64,000 nucleotides of DNA from Janthinobacterium psychrotolerans (GTDB lineage: Bacteria; Pseudomonadota; Gammaproteobacteria; Burkholderiales; Burkholderiaceae_D). The stretch lies in NCBI RefSeq assembly GCF_001677885.1, contig NZ_LOCQ01000044.1, forward strand, positions 1 through 64,000. The letters run 5' to 3'. Below, one piece after another: positions 35,695-44,877 of the stretch (positions are counted from its first letter, which is position 1; each line of letters opens with the position of its first letter). The position numbers were made by a program, and so were the translations under genes. The notes below the pieces were generated by a model. It made no database searches. It was given only the letters and a program-made list of their open reading frames with translations, and was not told the DNA's origin.

Positions 35695-36268
35695 CTGACG
35701 CCACCTTCGCGATGCCGAGCTTTTCCCAGCCTTCCAGACCCAGCTTTTCCAGGGTGGCGATATTCTTGTCGAAGATCTCGGACGCTTCCGGGAACGCCTC
35801 CACCGCGCGCTCGATGCTGTCTTCGCGCAGCAGGTGCAAGGTTGGATAGGGCGAGCGGTTGGTGAAGTTGCTGATGTCGTCCTCGAACGTTTCGGCGAAC
35901 TGGTAGTCCGGGTGGAAACTGGCCACCTGCAATTCGCCGTCCAGGTGCATGTCTTCCACGGCGGCGTCGGCCACGTCGAGGAACTCGTTATAGTCGAGGA
36001 AATCGTTCAGGGTGTACGGGTGGATCAGCAGGGTCGTGTCGATCTTGTCGGCACTGGTATCGGCCAGCGTTTGCAGCTCGTCCATCAGCATCGCCAGCAA
36101 ATCTTCCGGATTGCTCGAATCGCACACCACGTAGCGTATCTGTTTCTTGACGTGCACGGCCTTGGCAAACGGGCACAGGTTCAGGCCGATCACGGCCTTT
36201 TCCAGCCAGTCGACGGTATTGGCGATAATGACGGCGTGGTCGTCGTCGTGGCGTGGCGGGGTATTCAT
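35684..36268 (-). CDS. DUF1415 domain protein
   Basis: A 194-residue cytoplasmic protein. The start MNTPPRHDDDHAVIIANTVD was chosen because the conserved part begins at WLEKAVIGLNLCPFAKAVHV; the frame continues upstream without similarity. Other family features are LLIHPYTLNDFLDYNEFLD and FTNRSPYPTLHLLREDSIE. The function is unknown. It is coupled to the DUF1289 gene downstream. Confidence 0.85.
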   Translation of the reverse strand: MNTPPRHDDDHAVIIANTVDWLEKAVIGLNLCPFAKAVHVKKQIRYVVCDSSNPEDLLAMLMDELQTLADTSADKIDTTLLIHPYTLNDFLDYNEFLDVADAAVEDMHLDGELQVASFHPDYQFAETFEDDISNFTNRSPYPTLHLLREDSIERAVEAFPEASEIFDKNIATLEKLGLEGWEKLGIAKVASDGK

Positions 36269-36585
36269 AAGCGGGGACTCTCTATCAATGGGTGACCGGC
36301 GAACACAGGCCGGCCAAAGCCAAATTGTACGCACTCTTTGCGCAGTCTCATACTTGCGGCCCGCCACGCTTGCGCCAGACCATGGCGCAACTATGCTATA
36401 ACAGCGGCCGAACACGTTATTGGGCAAATTTTATTGGCAATAATTGCATTATTTACGAATGGAAACTTCCCTTTGCGCTGTCATCAGGCTGACATAATTC
36501 TTGACTCCGGCATGTGGATATACGTACACTCGCTGCTTGCTCATGGGTCAGTCCGATGTTTCTTCGACGACAACAATGGAACACT
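36269..36585. other. 317-bp divergent intergenic region (DUF1415 / mltD)
   Basis: This region must hold the promoters of two divergent genes. I see an inverted repeat TTGCGC-N9-GCGCAA at 36370-36390 followed by TATGCT/TATAAC (36392-36402), which could be a rightward promoter. No coding or RNA gene is evident. Confidence 0.4.
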
Positions 36586-37998
36586 ATGCACGAAAACTCC
36601 TTTAAATCGACCGCACTGGCGGCATTGGTCCTGGCCCTGGCGCCAGCGCTGAGCCAGGCGTACGAAGCCGGTGTTGAGAGCGATAACGCGCCAGTCGCCG
36701 CCACCACACCGGCCCTGATCCCGATGACCGCCCAGGTCACGGCAAAACTCCCCACGCTCGACAACCGCCTGCAAAAGACCGATCGCCTGATGAAAAATCT
36801 CAGCGACAGTTCCGATCCGCTGCGCGAAGCCGATGTCTGGGGCCGCATCCGCAGCGGCTATGCGATTCCCGACCTGAACAATCAACTGGTTGCCAATCAC
36901 GTCAACTGGTACGCCACCCGCCCCGACCACCTGGCGCGCACCACGGCGCGCGCTTCGCGCTACATTTTCTATGTGGTGCAGGAACTGGAAAAGCGCGGCA
37001 TGCCAACCGAACTGGCCTTGCTGCCGTTTATCGAATCCGCCTTCAACCCGCAGGCCTTCTCCAGCGCCAGCGCGGCCGGCCTGTGGCAGTTCGTGCCGGC
37101 CACCGGGCGCGATTTCAACCTCAAGCAGAACATGTTCAAGGACGAGCGCCGCGGCGTGCTGGCCTCGACCGATGCGGCGCTGACCTATCTGCAGCGCCTG
37201 TATGACATGTTCGGCGACTGGCAACTGGCCCTGGCCGCCTACAACTGGGGCGAAGGCTCGGTGCAGCGCGCCATCAAGAAAAACCAGTCGCTGGGCAAGC
37301 CGACCGACTTCGAAAGCCTGGCCGAGCTGATGCCGGCCGAAACGCGCAACTACGTGCCCAAGCTGCAGGCGGTCAAGAACATCATCGCCAATCCGGCCCA
37401 GTATGGCCTGAGCCTGCCGGTGGTCGACAACCAGCCCTATTTCACGGCGATCGACAAGACCAGCGACATCGACATCACGGTCGCCGCCCAGCTGGCCGAA
37501 CTGTCGACCGACGAATTCAAGGCGCTGAACCCGCAATTCAACCGCCCGGTGATCATCGGCGGCGAAAAAACCAAGATCTTGCTGCCCCAGGAAAATGCGG
37601 CCAAGTTCACCACCAACCTGGCGCAATGGGGCCATGCCCTGTCGAGCTGGACCACGCACAAGATCACCAATGCGCGTGAACGCATCGAGACGCTGGCGTC
37701 GAAATTCGGCACCACGGCCGACGTGCTGCGCCAGGCCAACAATATTCCGCAGCGCATGCGCCTGCGCGCCGGTTCGACCATCCTGGTGCCCAAGACTTCG
37801 GCCACGATGAACATGAACATCACCCAGGAAATCGCCGACAACGCCACCATGCTGTTCGAAGCGGATCGTCCGGAACGCGTCTTGAAAAATGTGCGCCGCG
37901 CCGTCAAGGGCGGCAAGGTACAAGCCGCGCCGATCTCGCTGGTCAAGCCACGCATCCAGCGCGGCGGCAGCAACAGCCGCGCCAAGGCGCGTCATTGA
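36586..37998 (+). CDS. mltD: Membrane-bound lytic murein transglycosylase D
   Basis: A 470-residue periplasmic lytic transglycosylase. The signal peptide MHENSFKSTALAALVLALAP ends at SQA (about residue 24). The SLT domain (about 125-260) has the catalytic Glu in LALLPFIESAFNPQAFSSAS and AAYNWGEGSVQRAI. A single LysM-like repeat (HKITNARERIETLASKFGTT ... RLRAGSTILVPK) lies near 360-405. There is no lipobox cysteine, unlike E. coli MltD, so it may be soluble in the periplasm. An in-frame ATG 72 nt upstream would destroy the signal peptide. Confidence 0.9.
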   Translation: MHENSFKSTALAALVLALAPALSQAYEAGVESDNAPVAATTPALIPMTAQVTAKLPTLDNRLQKTDRLMKNLSDSSDPLREADVWGRIRSGYAIPDLNNQLVANHVNWYATRPDHLARTTARASRYIFYVVQELEKRGMPTELALLPFIESAFNPQAFSSASAAGLWQFVPATGRDFNLKQNMFKDERRGVLASTDAALTYLQRLYDMFGDWQLALAAYNWGEGSVQRAIKKNQSLGKPTDFESLAELMPAETRNYVPKLQAVKNIIANPAQYGLSLPVVDNQPYFTAIDKTSDIDITVAAQLAELSTDEFKALNPQFNRPVIIGGEKTKILLPQENAAKFTTNLAQWGHALSSWTTHKITNARERIETLASKFGTTADVLRQANNIPQRMRLRAGSTILVPKTSATMNMNITQEIADNATMLFEADRPERVLKNVRRAVKGGKVQAAPISLVKPRIQRGGSNSRAKARH

Positions 37999-38100
37999 GA
38001 CGGCCTCAACGCAGCCTGTTTCAACGCTGAATCCCGCCGGCCGCCACAGCCTAGCTGTCGCGGCCGGTTTTTCGTTGCCCACCCAGCGAAAGGAGCCGAC

Positions 38101-38895
38101 ATGGCTTTCTTGCAAGGCAAGCACATCCTCATCACCGGCCTGCTGTCGAACCGGTCCATCGCCTACGGCATCGCCAGGGCCTGCCACCGCGAAGGCGCCA
38201 CCCTGGCCTTTACCTATGTGGGCGAACGTTTTCGCGAGCGCATCACCGAGTTTGCACAAGAATTTGGCAGCGAACTGGTGTTCGACTGCGACGTCGGCAG
38301 CGACGCGCAGATCGCGGCCGTGTTTGCCGACCTGGCGCGGCACTGGCGGCAGCTCGACGGCCTGGTGCATGCGATCGGTTTTGCGCCGCGCGAGGCGATT
38401 GCCGGCGACTTTCTCGACGGCCTGTCGCGCGAGAATTTCCGCATCGCCCATGATATTTCCGCCTACAGCTTTCCCGCCATGGCCAAGGCCGCCCTGCCGC
38501 TGCTGCAGCCTGGCGCCTCGCTGCTGACCCTCACTTACCTGGGCGCCATGCGCGCCGTGCCCTACTACAACACCATGGGCCTGGCCAAGGCCTCGCTGGA
38601 AGCGTCCGTGCGCTACCTGGCCGAATCGCTGGGCCCGCGCGGCATCCGCGCCAATGGCATTTCGGCCGGCCCGATCAAGACCCTGGCCGCCTCCGGCATC
38701 AAGGACTTCGGCAAATTGCTGGGTTTTGTCGCCGAGCATGCGCCGCTGCGCCGCAATGTCACCATCGAGGAAGTGGGCAATACAGCCGCGTTTTTGCTGT
38801 CCGACCTGGCCTCGGGCATCACCGGCGAGATCACCTATGTCGATGGCGGCTTTTCGCAAGTGATGGCGGTCCATCCGGAAGCAGACCGGGACTGA
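38101..38895 (+). CDS. fabI: Enoyl-[acyl-carrier-protein] reductase (NADH)
   Basis: A 264-residue short-chain dehydrogenase completing the fatty acid elongation cycle. It has the FabI-type nucleotide motif [16 protein letters not shown] (residues 13-28), [11 protein letters not shown] and the Y-x6-K active site in [13 protein letters not shown]. The C-terminal [19 protein letters not shown] is present. AAGGAG precedes the ATG. It stands alone, unlinked to the fab cluster at 18-24 kb. Confidence 0.94.
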   Translation: MAFLQGKHILITGLLSNRSIAYGIARACHREGATLAFTYVGERFRERITEFAQEFGSELVFDCDVGSDAQIAAVFADLARHWRQLDGLVHAIGFAPREAIAGDFLDGLSRENFRIAHDISAYSFPAMAKAALPLLQPGASLLTLTYLGAMRAVPYYNTMGLAKASLEASVRYLAESLGPRGIRANGISAGPIKTLAASGIKDFGKLLGFVAEHAPLRRNVTIEEVGNTAAFLLSDLASGITGEITYVDGGFSQVMAVHPEADRD

Positions 38896-39285
38896 GGCAG
38901 TGGCCGCGCCGCACGCACTGGCAGCCATGCTGCGCCGAGCACATTATTTTGCCGCCGAAAGCGACACAATCGGGCGCGCGCCGCAAGCAAAATCAATTAG
39001 AACGTGCAGAACCGTGGAAAATACGGTATAGTGTCGTTGTGCGCTGCAATATGTTTCCTGCCGCAGTCAGATGCACGATAAATTTAGCAGCTTCGCAAGC
39101 CTTAGCGCATCTTCAGGATGCCGCTTATTAAAGCCCTCCCGCCTTGTGTGTCGCACCTGACACCGTCCCGGCGCAAAGCTTTTGTGCCGAAATTTCTTTT
39201 TAGTTGAGTCATTTCGTTTTGGTTGGCGTTGCTATTTTGCGTTCTGCTTTTTGCAAGAACGCTGATTTTCACGAAAGAAAAAAGA
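38896..39285. other. 390-bp leader region upstream of rhlE
   Basis: No gene is evident. A TATAGT box lies at 39026-39031, so the rhlE transcript could carry an untranslated leader of about 250 nt. Long leaders are known for cold-regulated DEAD-box helicase mRNAs. The DNA from 39190 to 39285 is locally T-rich compared with its surroundings. Confidence 0.4.
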
Positions 39286-40692
39286 ATGACATTTGAATCC
39301 TTAGGCCTGCATCCGTCCATCATCGCCGCTCTGACCGAATCAGGCTACACCGCGCCAACCGCGGTACAGTCGCAAGCGATTCCTGCCGCGATCGAAGGCC
39401 GTGATCTGCTGGTCTCGTCGCAGACCGGTTCGGGCAAGACCGCGGCATTCATGCTGCCGTCGCTGCACAAACTGGCCAGCGCCGAACAAAGCGCCGCCGG
39501 CAAGACGCCGAACCAGGAAATGCAAGCTTCGCGTGCCCGTGGCGAGCGTCCACGCTTCAAGGCTGCCCAGCCAAAAATGCTGGTGCTGACCCCGACCCGC
39601 GAACTGGCCCTGCAAGTAACCACCAATACCGACAAGTACAGCACCGGCATCCGCCGCATCAAGGCTGTGTCGATCCTGGGTGGCATGCCGTACCCGAAAC
39701 AGATGCAACTGCTGGCCAAGAACCCGGAAATCCTGGTGGCCACCCCTGGCCGTCTGATCGACCACATGGATTCGGGCAAGATCGACTTCTCGCAACTGGA
39801 AATCCTGGTGCTGGACGAAGCTGACCGCATGCTGGACATGGGCTTTATCGACGACATCGAAAAAATCGTCGAAGCCACGCCGGAAGGCCGCCAGACCATG
39901 CTGTTCTCGGCCACGCTGGACGGCGTCGTCGGCAACATGGCGCGCCGCATCACGAAAAACCCGCTGGTCATCCAGATCGCCGGTTCGTCGAACAAGCATG
40001 AAAACATCACCCAGCGCGTGCACTTCGTCGACGATCTGTCGCACAAGAATCGCCTGCTGGACCACCTGCTGCGCGACGAAACGCTGGACCAGGCTGTGGT
40101 GTTTACCGCCACCAAGCGTGACGCCGACACCATCGCCGACCGCCTGAACATCGCCGGTTTCTCGGCTGCCGCCTTGCACGGCGACATGCACCAGGGCGCG
40201 CGCAACCGCACCCTGGACGGCATGCGCCGCGGCCAGGTCAAGGTACTGGTTGCCACCGACGTTGCCGCCCGCGGCATCGACGTGCCAACGATTACCCACG
40301 TGTTCAACTACGACCTGCCGAAGTTCCCGGAAGACTATGTCCACCGCATCGGCCGTACCGGCCGCGCCGGCCGCAATGGCCTGGCGATCTCGCTGGTGAA
40401 CCACGCTGAAGGCATGAACGTCAAGCGTATCGAACGCTTCACCAAGCAATTGATCCCGGTCAATGTGATCGAAGGCTTCGAGCCGAAGAAAACGGCCTCG
40501 GCACCACGTTCGAGCGCCCGTCCGGGCGGCTGGAAACCAGGCGACAATCGCACTGCCGCCAAGCCAGGCCAGCGCACCTTCAGCAAGCCGGGCGCACCAC
40601 GCAAGGACGGCGCACCGAGCACCGGCGGCGGCTACAAGGGTTCCAACCCGCGCAGCACCGACGGCGCACGCCGCAGCTACGGCGACCGTTAA
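39286..40692 (+). CDS. rhlE: DEAD-box ATP-dependent RNA helicase (RhlE-like)
   Basis: A 468-residue helicase with Q-motif MTFESLGLHPSIIAALTESG (1-20), Walker A SSQTGSGKT, TPTRELALQV, DEAD box VLDEADRMLDMGF, SAT and C-terminal motifs VATDVAARGIDV and HRIGRTGRAGRNG. A basic, Gly/Arg/Ser-rich tail after about residue 400 is typical of RhlE/DeaD proteins in ribosome assembly and RNA turnover. The start at 39286 matches the Q-motif; the open frame upstream encodes a hydrophobic leader that I discount. Confidence 0.93.
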   Translation: MTFESLGLHPSIIAALTESGYTAPTAVQSQAIPAAIEGRDLLVSSQTGSGKTAAFMLPSLHKLASAEQSAAGKTPNQEMQASRARGERPRFKAAQPKMLVLTPTRELALQVTTNTDKYSTGIRRIKAVSILGGMPYPKQMQLLAKNPEILVATPGRLIDHMDSGKIDFSQLEILVLDEADRMLDMGFIDDIEKIVEATPEGRQTMLFSATLDGVVGNMARRITKNPLVIQIAGSSNKHENITQRVHFVDDLSHKNRLLDHLLRDETLDQAVVFTATKRDADTIADRLNIAGFSAAALHGDMHQGARNRTLDGMRRGQVKVLVATDVAARGIDVPTITHVFNYDLPKFPEDYVHRIGRTGRAGRNGLAISLVNHAEGMNVKRIERFTKQLIPVNVIEGFEPKKTASAPRSSARPGGWKPGDNRTAAKPGQRTFSKPGAPRKDGAPSTGGGYKGSNPRSTDGARRSYGDR

Positions 40693-40725
40693 TCACGGAT
40701 CGCATCGGCTGGTTTAGCGAGCAAT

Positions 40726-40763
40726 AAAAATGGCCACCAGATCGCTCTGGTGGCCATTTTTTA
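40726..40763. terminator. Bidirectional intrinsic terminator between rhlE and thioesterase
   Basis: AAAAATGGCCACCAGA and TCTGGTGGCCATTTTTTA flank TCGC, a 12-bp GC-rich stem with A and T runs on both sides. It lies between convergent genes and can serve both. Confidence 0.92.
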
Positions 40764-40776
40764 TTGTGCGACAAGC

Positions 40777-41235
40777 TTATTTCTTGGACACCTTCTGGCG
40801 CGACAGCTTGCGCAGCTTGGCCTGCTCGAAGCGCACCTTCTGCTCGTCCGTTTCCAGCGCCAAAGGCGGCACGGCCACCGGCTTGCGGTGGGCGTCGACG
40901 GCCACCATCGTGAAATAGCAGCTATTGGCGTGGCGCACCAGGCGCTGCTGGATGTTTTCCGTCACCACGCGGATGCCCACTTCCATCGAGGTAGTGCCGG
41001 TGTAATTGATCGAGGCCAGGAACGTCACCAGTTCGCCCACGTGGATCGGCTGCAAAAACATCACCTGGTCGACCGACAGGGTCACCACATAGCTGCCCGA
41101 ATAGCGGCTGGCGCAGGCGTAGGCGACGCTGTCGAGATATTTCAAAATGGTGCCGCCGTGCACGTTGCCTGAAAAATTGGCCATATCGGGCGTCATCAGG
41201 ACCGTCATCGTCAGTTCGTGGGCCGACCAGTTCAT
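40777..41235 (-). CDS. Acyl-CoA thioesterase, hotdog fold (YciA-like)
   Basis: A 152-residue hotdog-fold thioesterase with the family core MANFSGNVHGGTILKYLDSV (the Asp is the catalytic carboxylate), followed by VVTLSVDQVMFLQPIHVGEL and a basic tail RKLSRQKVSKK. It probably hydrolyses acyl-CoA esters in the cytoplasm. I use the ATG at 41233-41235 with GGA 7 nt upstream; an in-frame TTG 24 nt earlier is also possible. Confidence 0.9.
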   Translation of the reverse strand: MNWSAHELTMTVLMTPDMANFSGNVHGGTILKYLDSVAYACASRYSGSYVVTLSVDQVMFLQPIHVGELVTFLASINYTGTTSMEVGIRVVTENIQQRLVRHANSCYFTMVAVDAHRKPVAVPPLALETDEQKVRFEQAKLRKLSRQKVSKK

Positions 41236-41319
41236 CGCGCTGTCCAAAGTGTTCTCCAAGGGGGAAGATAAAAAGTGATGGGGGAAATGAAAACCGGCCT
41301 CAGGGGCCGGTGGCAGGCT

Positions 41320-41688
41320 TTACAAGCCCAGCGTATCGATGTCGGCCAGCGAGTCGCGGCCCTTGTCGGAAATATCGTGGCCCTCGCCTTCGGCGCGCGC
41401 CACGATGTGGGCTTTCTTGCCCAGGAAATAGGCGACGTCGGTATCGAGCCTGGTCAGTGGATCGGCGGCGACGGCGCGTAAGCCCATGATGCAGCGGCGC
41501 AGAAACAGCAGTTGTTGCGCCTTGTCGGTGATGGACAGACGGCCATCCCTGGCATAGCTGAGCAGCTTCAGGCCGGACAGGCGCTTGGCATTGCGGGCAA
41601 CGCAAGCGCTGGGGCGCTCGGTCTTGATGCCGCGTGCAACCTGCTCCAGCGCGTCATATTCGTCGGTGGTTAATTTCTCGTTCTTCAT
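41320..41688 (-). CDS. Hypothetical protein, helical, lineage-restricted
   Basis: A 122-residue protein starting MKNEKLTTDEYDALEQVARG with GGAAA upstream. I do not recognise a family. The first 70 residues look like a small winged-helix-like unit (SACVARNAKRLSGLKLLSYA, RDGRLSITDKAQQLLFLRRC), similar in pattern to the DNA-binding units in which a short wing follows the helix. The C-terminal part is polar. No neighbours suggest a role. Confidence 0.7.
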   Translation of the reverse strand: MKNEKLTTDEYDALEQVARGIKTERPSACVARNAKRLSGLKLLSYARDGRLSITDKAQQLLFLRRCIMGLRAVAADPLTRLDTDVAYFLGKKAHIVARAEGEGHDISDKGRDSLADIDTLGL

Positions 41689-41817
41689 TGCGTTTCCATA
41701 AAAGGCCAGGTGTTCGGCCCTCATGGTACGCGCCCCGCTGCGCATCGGCAACAGGCAAGGTGATTCAGTGGCCGCGCGCGCCGCGCCCGGCCAGTGGAAA
41801 TGGCGCGATGACGCTGC

Positions 41818-41955
41818 TTATTTGAAGCTGCGTAACAGCAGCCAGGCCAGGCCGCAACCGGCCACGGCGCCCGTCAAGGCCAGGGCCAGCAAGCTTTTGC
41901 TGTCCAGCACAGGGCGGCGGCCCAGGTAAATTTTGTTATGCAGCGAATTACCCAT
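41818..41955 (-). CDS. Small single-span membrane protein (45 aa)
   Basis: An ATG at 41953-41955, preceded by AGGAGA at the right distance, opens MGNSLHNKIYLGRRPVLDSK, followed by the hydrophobic helix SLLALALTGAVAGCGLAWLL and a short basic end RSFK. One membrane segment with a positive N-terminus (in) is clear. I know no family name. The strong ribosome binding site is the main reason to call it real. Confidence 0.65.
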   Translation of the reverse strand: MGNSLHNKIYLGRRPVLDSKSLLALALTGAVAGCGLAWLLLRSFK

Positions 41956-42123
41956 GATGGTCTCCTGTAGCAGAATTGTTTTGATGTCTCATTATAAGAA
42001 CAGAATCGTGACGCCTGCGTGACACACGGCGCTTCGCCGCCGCTTTGTGTGCGCCAGCGCTCACTTTGCGCGATCTCTGTTGTTTTATTGGCGTGGCGCC
42101 GCCGGCGCCACGCCTGGCCGCTA

Positions 42124-42297
42124 TCAGCGCATCTTGACGGGCGGCTGCGGCGGGGTCGGCTCTTCGACCGGCACCGGATCGACATCGGGCATTTTTTCCG
42201 GCGGCGGGATCACCGGATCGCCTTCCGGTGGCGGAATATTATCGGGCTCAGGGGTGCTGTGGGCGTGCAAATCAGGCTGCGGGTTCAAGGTATGCAT
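42124..42297 (-). CDS. Small proline-rich acidic protein (57 aa)
   Basis: The ATG at 42295-42297 follows a near-perfect AAGGAGGA. The product begins MHTLNPQPDLHAHSTPEPDN and continues with IPPPEGDPVIPPPEKMPDVD, then PVPVEEPTPPQPPVKMR, so about one third of residues are proline and it should be unstructured. There is no signal peptide. Function unknown; similar Pro/Glu-rich micro-proteins are common in Oxalobacteraceae but not characterised as far as I know. Confidence 0.65.
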   Translation of the reverse strand: MHTLNPQPDLHAHSTPEPDNIPPPEGDPVIPPPEKMPDVDPVPVEEPTPPQPPVKMR

Positions 42298-42413
42298 GGT
42301 TTTCCTCCTTGCCGCCACTGTAGCGCAGGCAGGGAAATCATGGCGCGCACAGTGTGCGGGAACTAATTCGTATTGTGGCGGTCTAACCGTGCATGCAACC
42401 GACCCGAGCACCA

Positions 42414-43628
42414 ATGCATCGCAAAAAAATCCTCTTTGTCGCCGAGGCCGTCACGCTGGCCCATGTGGGCCGTCCGCTGACCCTGGCACAAGGTCTGGAC
42501 GAAGCGCGCCACGAGGTGCACTTCGCCTGTACCGATGGCTACGACTTCTGCTTCCAGGGGATGCGCTTCCAGCGCTGGCGCATCAACAGCATTCCATCGC
42601 AGCAATTCCTGCAGGCCCTGGCGCAAGGCAAGCCCGTGTATGACGAAGCGACCTTGCAAGCCTACGTCGAAGACGACCTGCGCCTGTTCGATGCGGTACG
42701 GCCCGACCTCGTTATCGGCGACTTCCGCTTGTCGCTGTCGGTCAGCGCGCGCCTGCGCGGCATTCCCTACATCACCGTCAGCAATGCCTACTGGAGCCCG
42801 CATGTGCGCCAGCACTATACGGTGCCCAGCCTGCCGCTCACGCGCATGCTGCCGATCTGGCTGGCCGATCCCCTGTTTCGCCTGATCCGTCCGCTGGCCT
42901 TTGCCAGCCATGCCATACCCCTGAACCGCGTACGCCGCCACCACGGCCTGTCCTCGCTGGGCAGCGACCTGCGCCGCATCTATACGGACGCCGACCAGAC
43001 CCTGTATGCCGACATCCCGCAACTGTTTCCGCCACAGGCCATGCCGGCCCATCACGGCTACTTGGGCGCCGTGGTCTGGGCGCCGCCGATGGCCTTGCCG
43101 CAGTGGTGGCAGCAGCTAGTGGAGGGCAAGGAAAGTGATCGTCCCCTGCTCTACGTCACCCTTGGCAGCTCGGGCCAGTCGCAGCTGCTGCCGCGCGTGC
43201 TGCAGGCGCTGTCGAGCTTGCCGGTGACCGTAATGGCCGCCACCGCCGGCACGATAGCACTGGCCAGCGTGCCGCCGAACGCCCATGTCGCGCCCTTCCT
43301 GCCCGGCGACGCGGCCGCGCGCCACGCCAGCCTGGTGATCTGCAATGGCGGCAGCCCCACCAGCCAGCAGGCCTTGACCGCCGGCGTGCCGGTGATCGGC
43401 ATCGCCGGCAACCTCGACCAATACCTGAACATGCATGGCATCGTGGCGGCCGGCGCCGGCCTGTTGCTGCGCGCCGACCGCTACCGGGACGACGCCTTGC
43501 GCCAGGCCGTCACCCGCTTGCTCGATGACCGCCAGGCGCAGCAGGCAGCACGGCAACTGGCGGCCGCCTTCCACGCTTGCCCGGCGGCCCCGCGCCTGCT
43601 GGAGCGCATCCAGATGCTGACTGGATGA
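42414..43628 (+). CDS. UDP-glycosyltransferase-like (GT1/MurG fold) protein
   Basis: A 404-residue GT-B glycosyltransferase. The N-terminal domain starts MHRKKILFVAEAVTLAHVGR, and the donor-binding C-terminal domain has LLYVTLGSSGQSQLLPRVLQ, then HVAPFLPGDAAARHASLVIC and NGGSPTSQQALTAGVPVIGI (the MGT/UGT loop with G-x-x-T/S). It probably glycosylates a small lipophilic molecule; acceptor unknown. The start at 42414 is favoured; an in-frame ATG 21 nt upstream is also open. It is followed by the PEP-CTERM genes. Confidence 0.85.
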   Translation: MHRKKILFVAEAVTLAHVGRPLTLAQGLDEARHEVHFACTDGYDFCFQGMRFQRWRINSIPSQQFLQALAQGKPVYDEATLQAYVEDDLRLFDAVRPDLVIGDFRLSLSVSARLRGIPYITVSNAYWSPHVRQHYTVPSLPLTRMLPIWLADPLFRLIRPLAFASHAIPLNRVRRHHGLSSLGSDLRRIYTDADQTLYADIPQLFPPQAMPAHHGYLGAVVWAPPMALPQWWQQLVEGKESDRPLLYVTLGSSGQSQLLPRVLQALSSLPVTVMAATAGTIALASVPPNAHVAPFLPGDAAARHASLVICNGGSPTSQQALTAGVPVIGIAGNLDQYLNMHGIVAAGAGLLLRADRYRDDALRQAVTRLLDDRQAQQAARQLAAAFHACPAAPRLLERIQMLTG

Positions 43629-43644
43629 GACTGCTGGCAGCAGC

Positions 43645-43661
43645 GTCGGCATTTTTTACAG
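43645..43661 (+). promoter_or_regulatory. Repeated 17-bp upstream element, copy 1
   Basis: GTCGGCATTTTTTACAG occurs here, 166 bp before the first PEP-CTERM start, and again identically at 44878-44894 before the second. It sits about 72 bp upstream of a sigma-54-like promoter, the right distance for an enhancer-binding-protein site. That role is inference. Confidence 0.55.
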
Positions 43662-43733
43662 CCGCCTGCGCAAGCCCTGCCAGGCATCAACAACAATCGC
43701 ACAAGTACCTGATTTACAAGCCAAAATATCTCT

Positions 43734-43749
43734 TGGCACGGAAGTCGCT
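43734..43749 (+). promoter_or_regulatory. Candidate sigma-54 (-24/-12) promoter of first PEP-CTERM gene
   Basis: TGGCACG-GAAG-TCGCT matches TGGCACG-N4-TTGCW with one mismatch and has the required GG-N10-GC spacing. It lies 79 bp upstream of the ATG at 43828. PEP-CTERM genes are known to be controlled by PrsK/PrsR-type two-component systems with sigma-54 in related bacteria. Confidence 0.5.
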
Positions 43750-43827
43750 ACGGAATGGCCATGAGCACCTGGCTGCAGGACTCAAACCAGACTTTCCTTA
43801 ACCACTCCATGCTGTGAGGTAACCCAA

Positions 43828-44808
43828 ATGAAACTATCGCAACTGAAACTGCTTCCGGCCGCTGCGGCGCTGGCCATGCTGTGCGCGGCCGGTGGCGCGC
43901 AGGCAGGCGCTTATGGCTATTCCTACGACAACATCTTCGGCCTGACCATCAGCAATCCGACCGGCGTCGTCACGGTCGCCAGCACCACCAATATCTCGCG
44001 CAGCACGTCCACGCTGAACGGCGTGAGCGTCATCAACGGCGGCTCCGGCATCCTCGATTCGCCGCAGTCGGCCGTCGGCGCCGTCACCAAGGGCCAGAAC
44101 GACTTCACGCAGCAGGGTCCGACCGGCACCTACGCGCGTGGCGACGCGCAGATCGTCAGCACCCAGTTCCCGCCCTTCCCCGCCGGCGCCACCAGCACCC
44201 AGGCCGTCAACGTGGCCGAAGCCCACCTCGACACGGCCGGCACCGCCGACGCTTCCGGCCGCAACGGTTCGACCACCGGCTTTTCCGTCACCTTTACAGT
44301 CGGCTCGCCCACCGCCACCCTGGCCTTCAACTTCCTGGCCAATCCCTTCATGCAAGTGTTCCTGAACAACGACGTGGCGCTGGGCTCGTCGTCGACGGCC
44401 AACCTGGTGGTGACCTTCAGCATTACCGACGCCACCGGCGCCACCGTGTTCAACTGGGCGCCGGACGGCACGATCGGTTCCGGCATCTCGGGCGGCACGG
44501 AGTCGGCCGATGCGGCCAACCTGAACACCAACCTGTCGACCAACTTCCTCACGCGCGGCAGCCTGTTCACCTACGACCCCACCGGCTGCGGCGCACCGAC
44601 CGGCACCGGCATCGGCACGGCTTGCGGCGGCACCTTCTCGGCGCTGACCAATGCCCTGGCGGCAGGCAGCTACACGCTGACCCTGAACGCGGTGGAAAGC
44701 GTGGACCTGGTGAAAGTGGCGGCGGTGCCGGAACCAGGCACCCTGGCCTTGCTGGGCCTGGGCCTGGCCGGCCTGTGCTACGCCAGCCGCCGCAAAATCA
44801 CGGCTTGA
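43828..44808 (+). CDS. PEP-CTERM sorting domain protein (paralog 1)
   Basis: A 326-residue exported protein. The signal peptide (MKLSQLKLLPAAAALAMLCA ... AGGAQA, to about residue 27) is followed by AYGYSYDNIFGLTISNPTG. The low-complexity, Gly/Ser/Thr/Asn-rich middle is beta-rich, with ADASGRNGSTTGFSVTF. The C-terminal sorting signal is VPEPGTLALLGLGLAGLCYA plus SRRK. Such proteins are processed by an exosortase and end up at the surface or in the extracellular matrix. A cysteine pair (GCGAP ... TACGG) near residues 252-268 may form a disulfide. Confidence 0.9.
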   Translation: MKLSQLKLLPAAAALAMLCAAGGAQAGAYGYSYDNIFGLTISNPTGVVTVASTTNISRSTSTLNGVSVINGGSGILDSPQSAVGAVTKGQNDFTQQGPTGTYARGDAQIVSTQFPPFPAGATSTQAVNVAEAHLDTAGTADASGRNGSTTGFSVTFTVGSPTATLAFNFLANPFMQVFLNNDVALGSSSTANLVVTFSITDATGATVFNWAPDGTIGSGISGGTESADAANLNTNLSTNFLTRGSLFTYDPTGCGAPTGTGIGTACGGTFSALTNALAAGSYTLTLNAVESVDLVKVAAVPEPGTLALLGLGLAGLCYASRRKITA

Positions 44809-44824
44809 ACTTGCGGCAGACAGC

Positions 44825-44850
44825 AAGGGCGGGGACCTCCTCGCCCTTTT
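44825..44850 (+). terminator. Intrinsic terminator between the two PEP-CTERM genes
   Basis: AAGGGCG and CGCCCTT pair around a 10-nt loop and are followed by TTTT, 17 bp past the first gene's stop. The second gene should therefore have its own promoter. Confidence 0.7.
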
Positions 44851-44877
44851 CAATTGCCGGCCAGGACGTTCGGCCTT

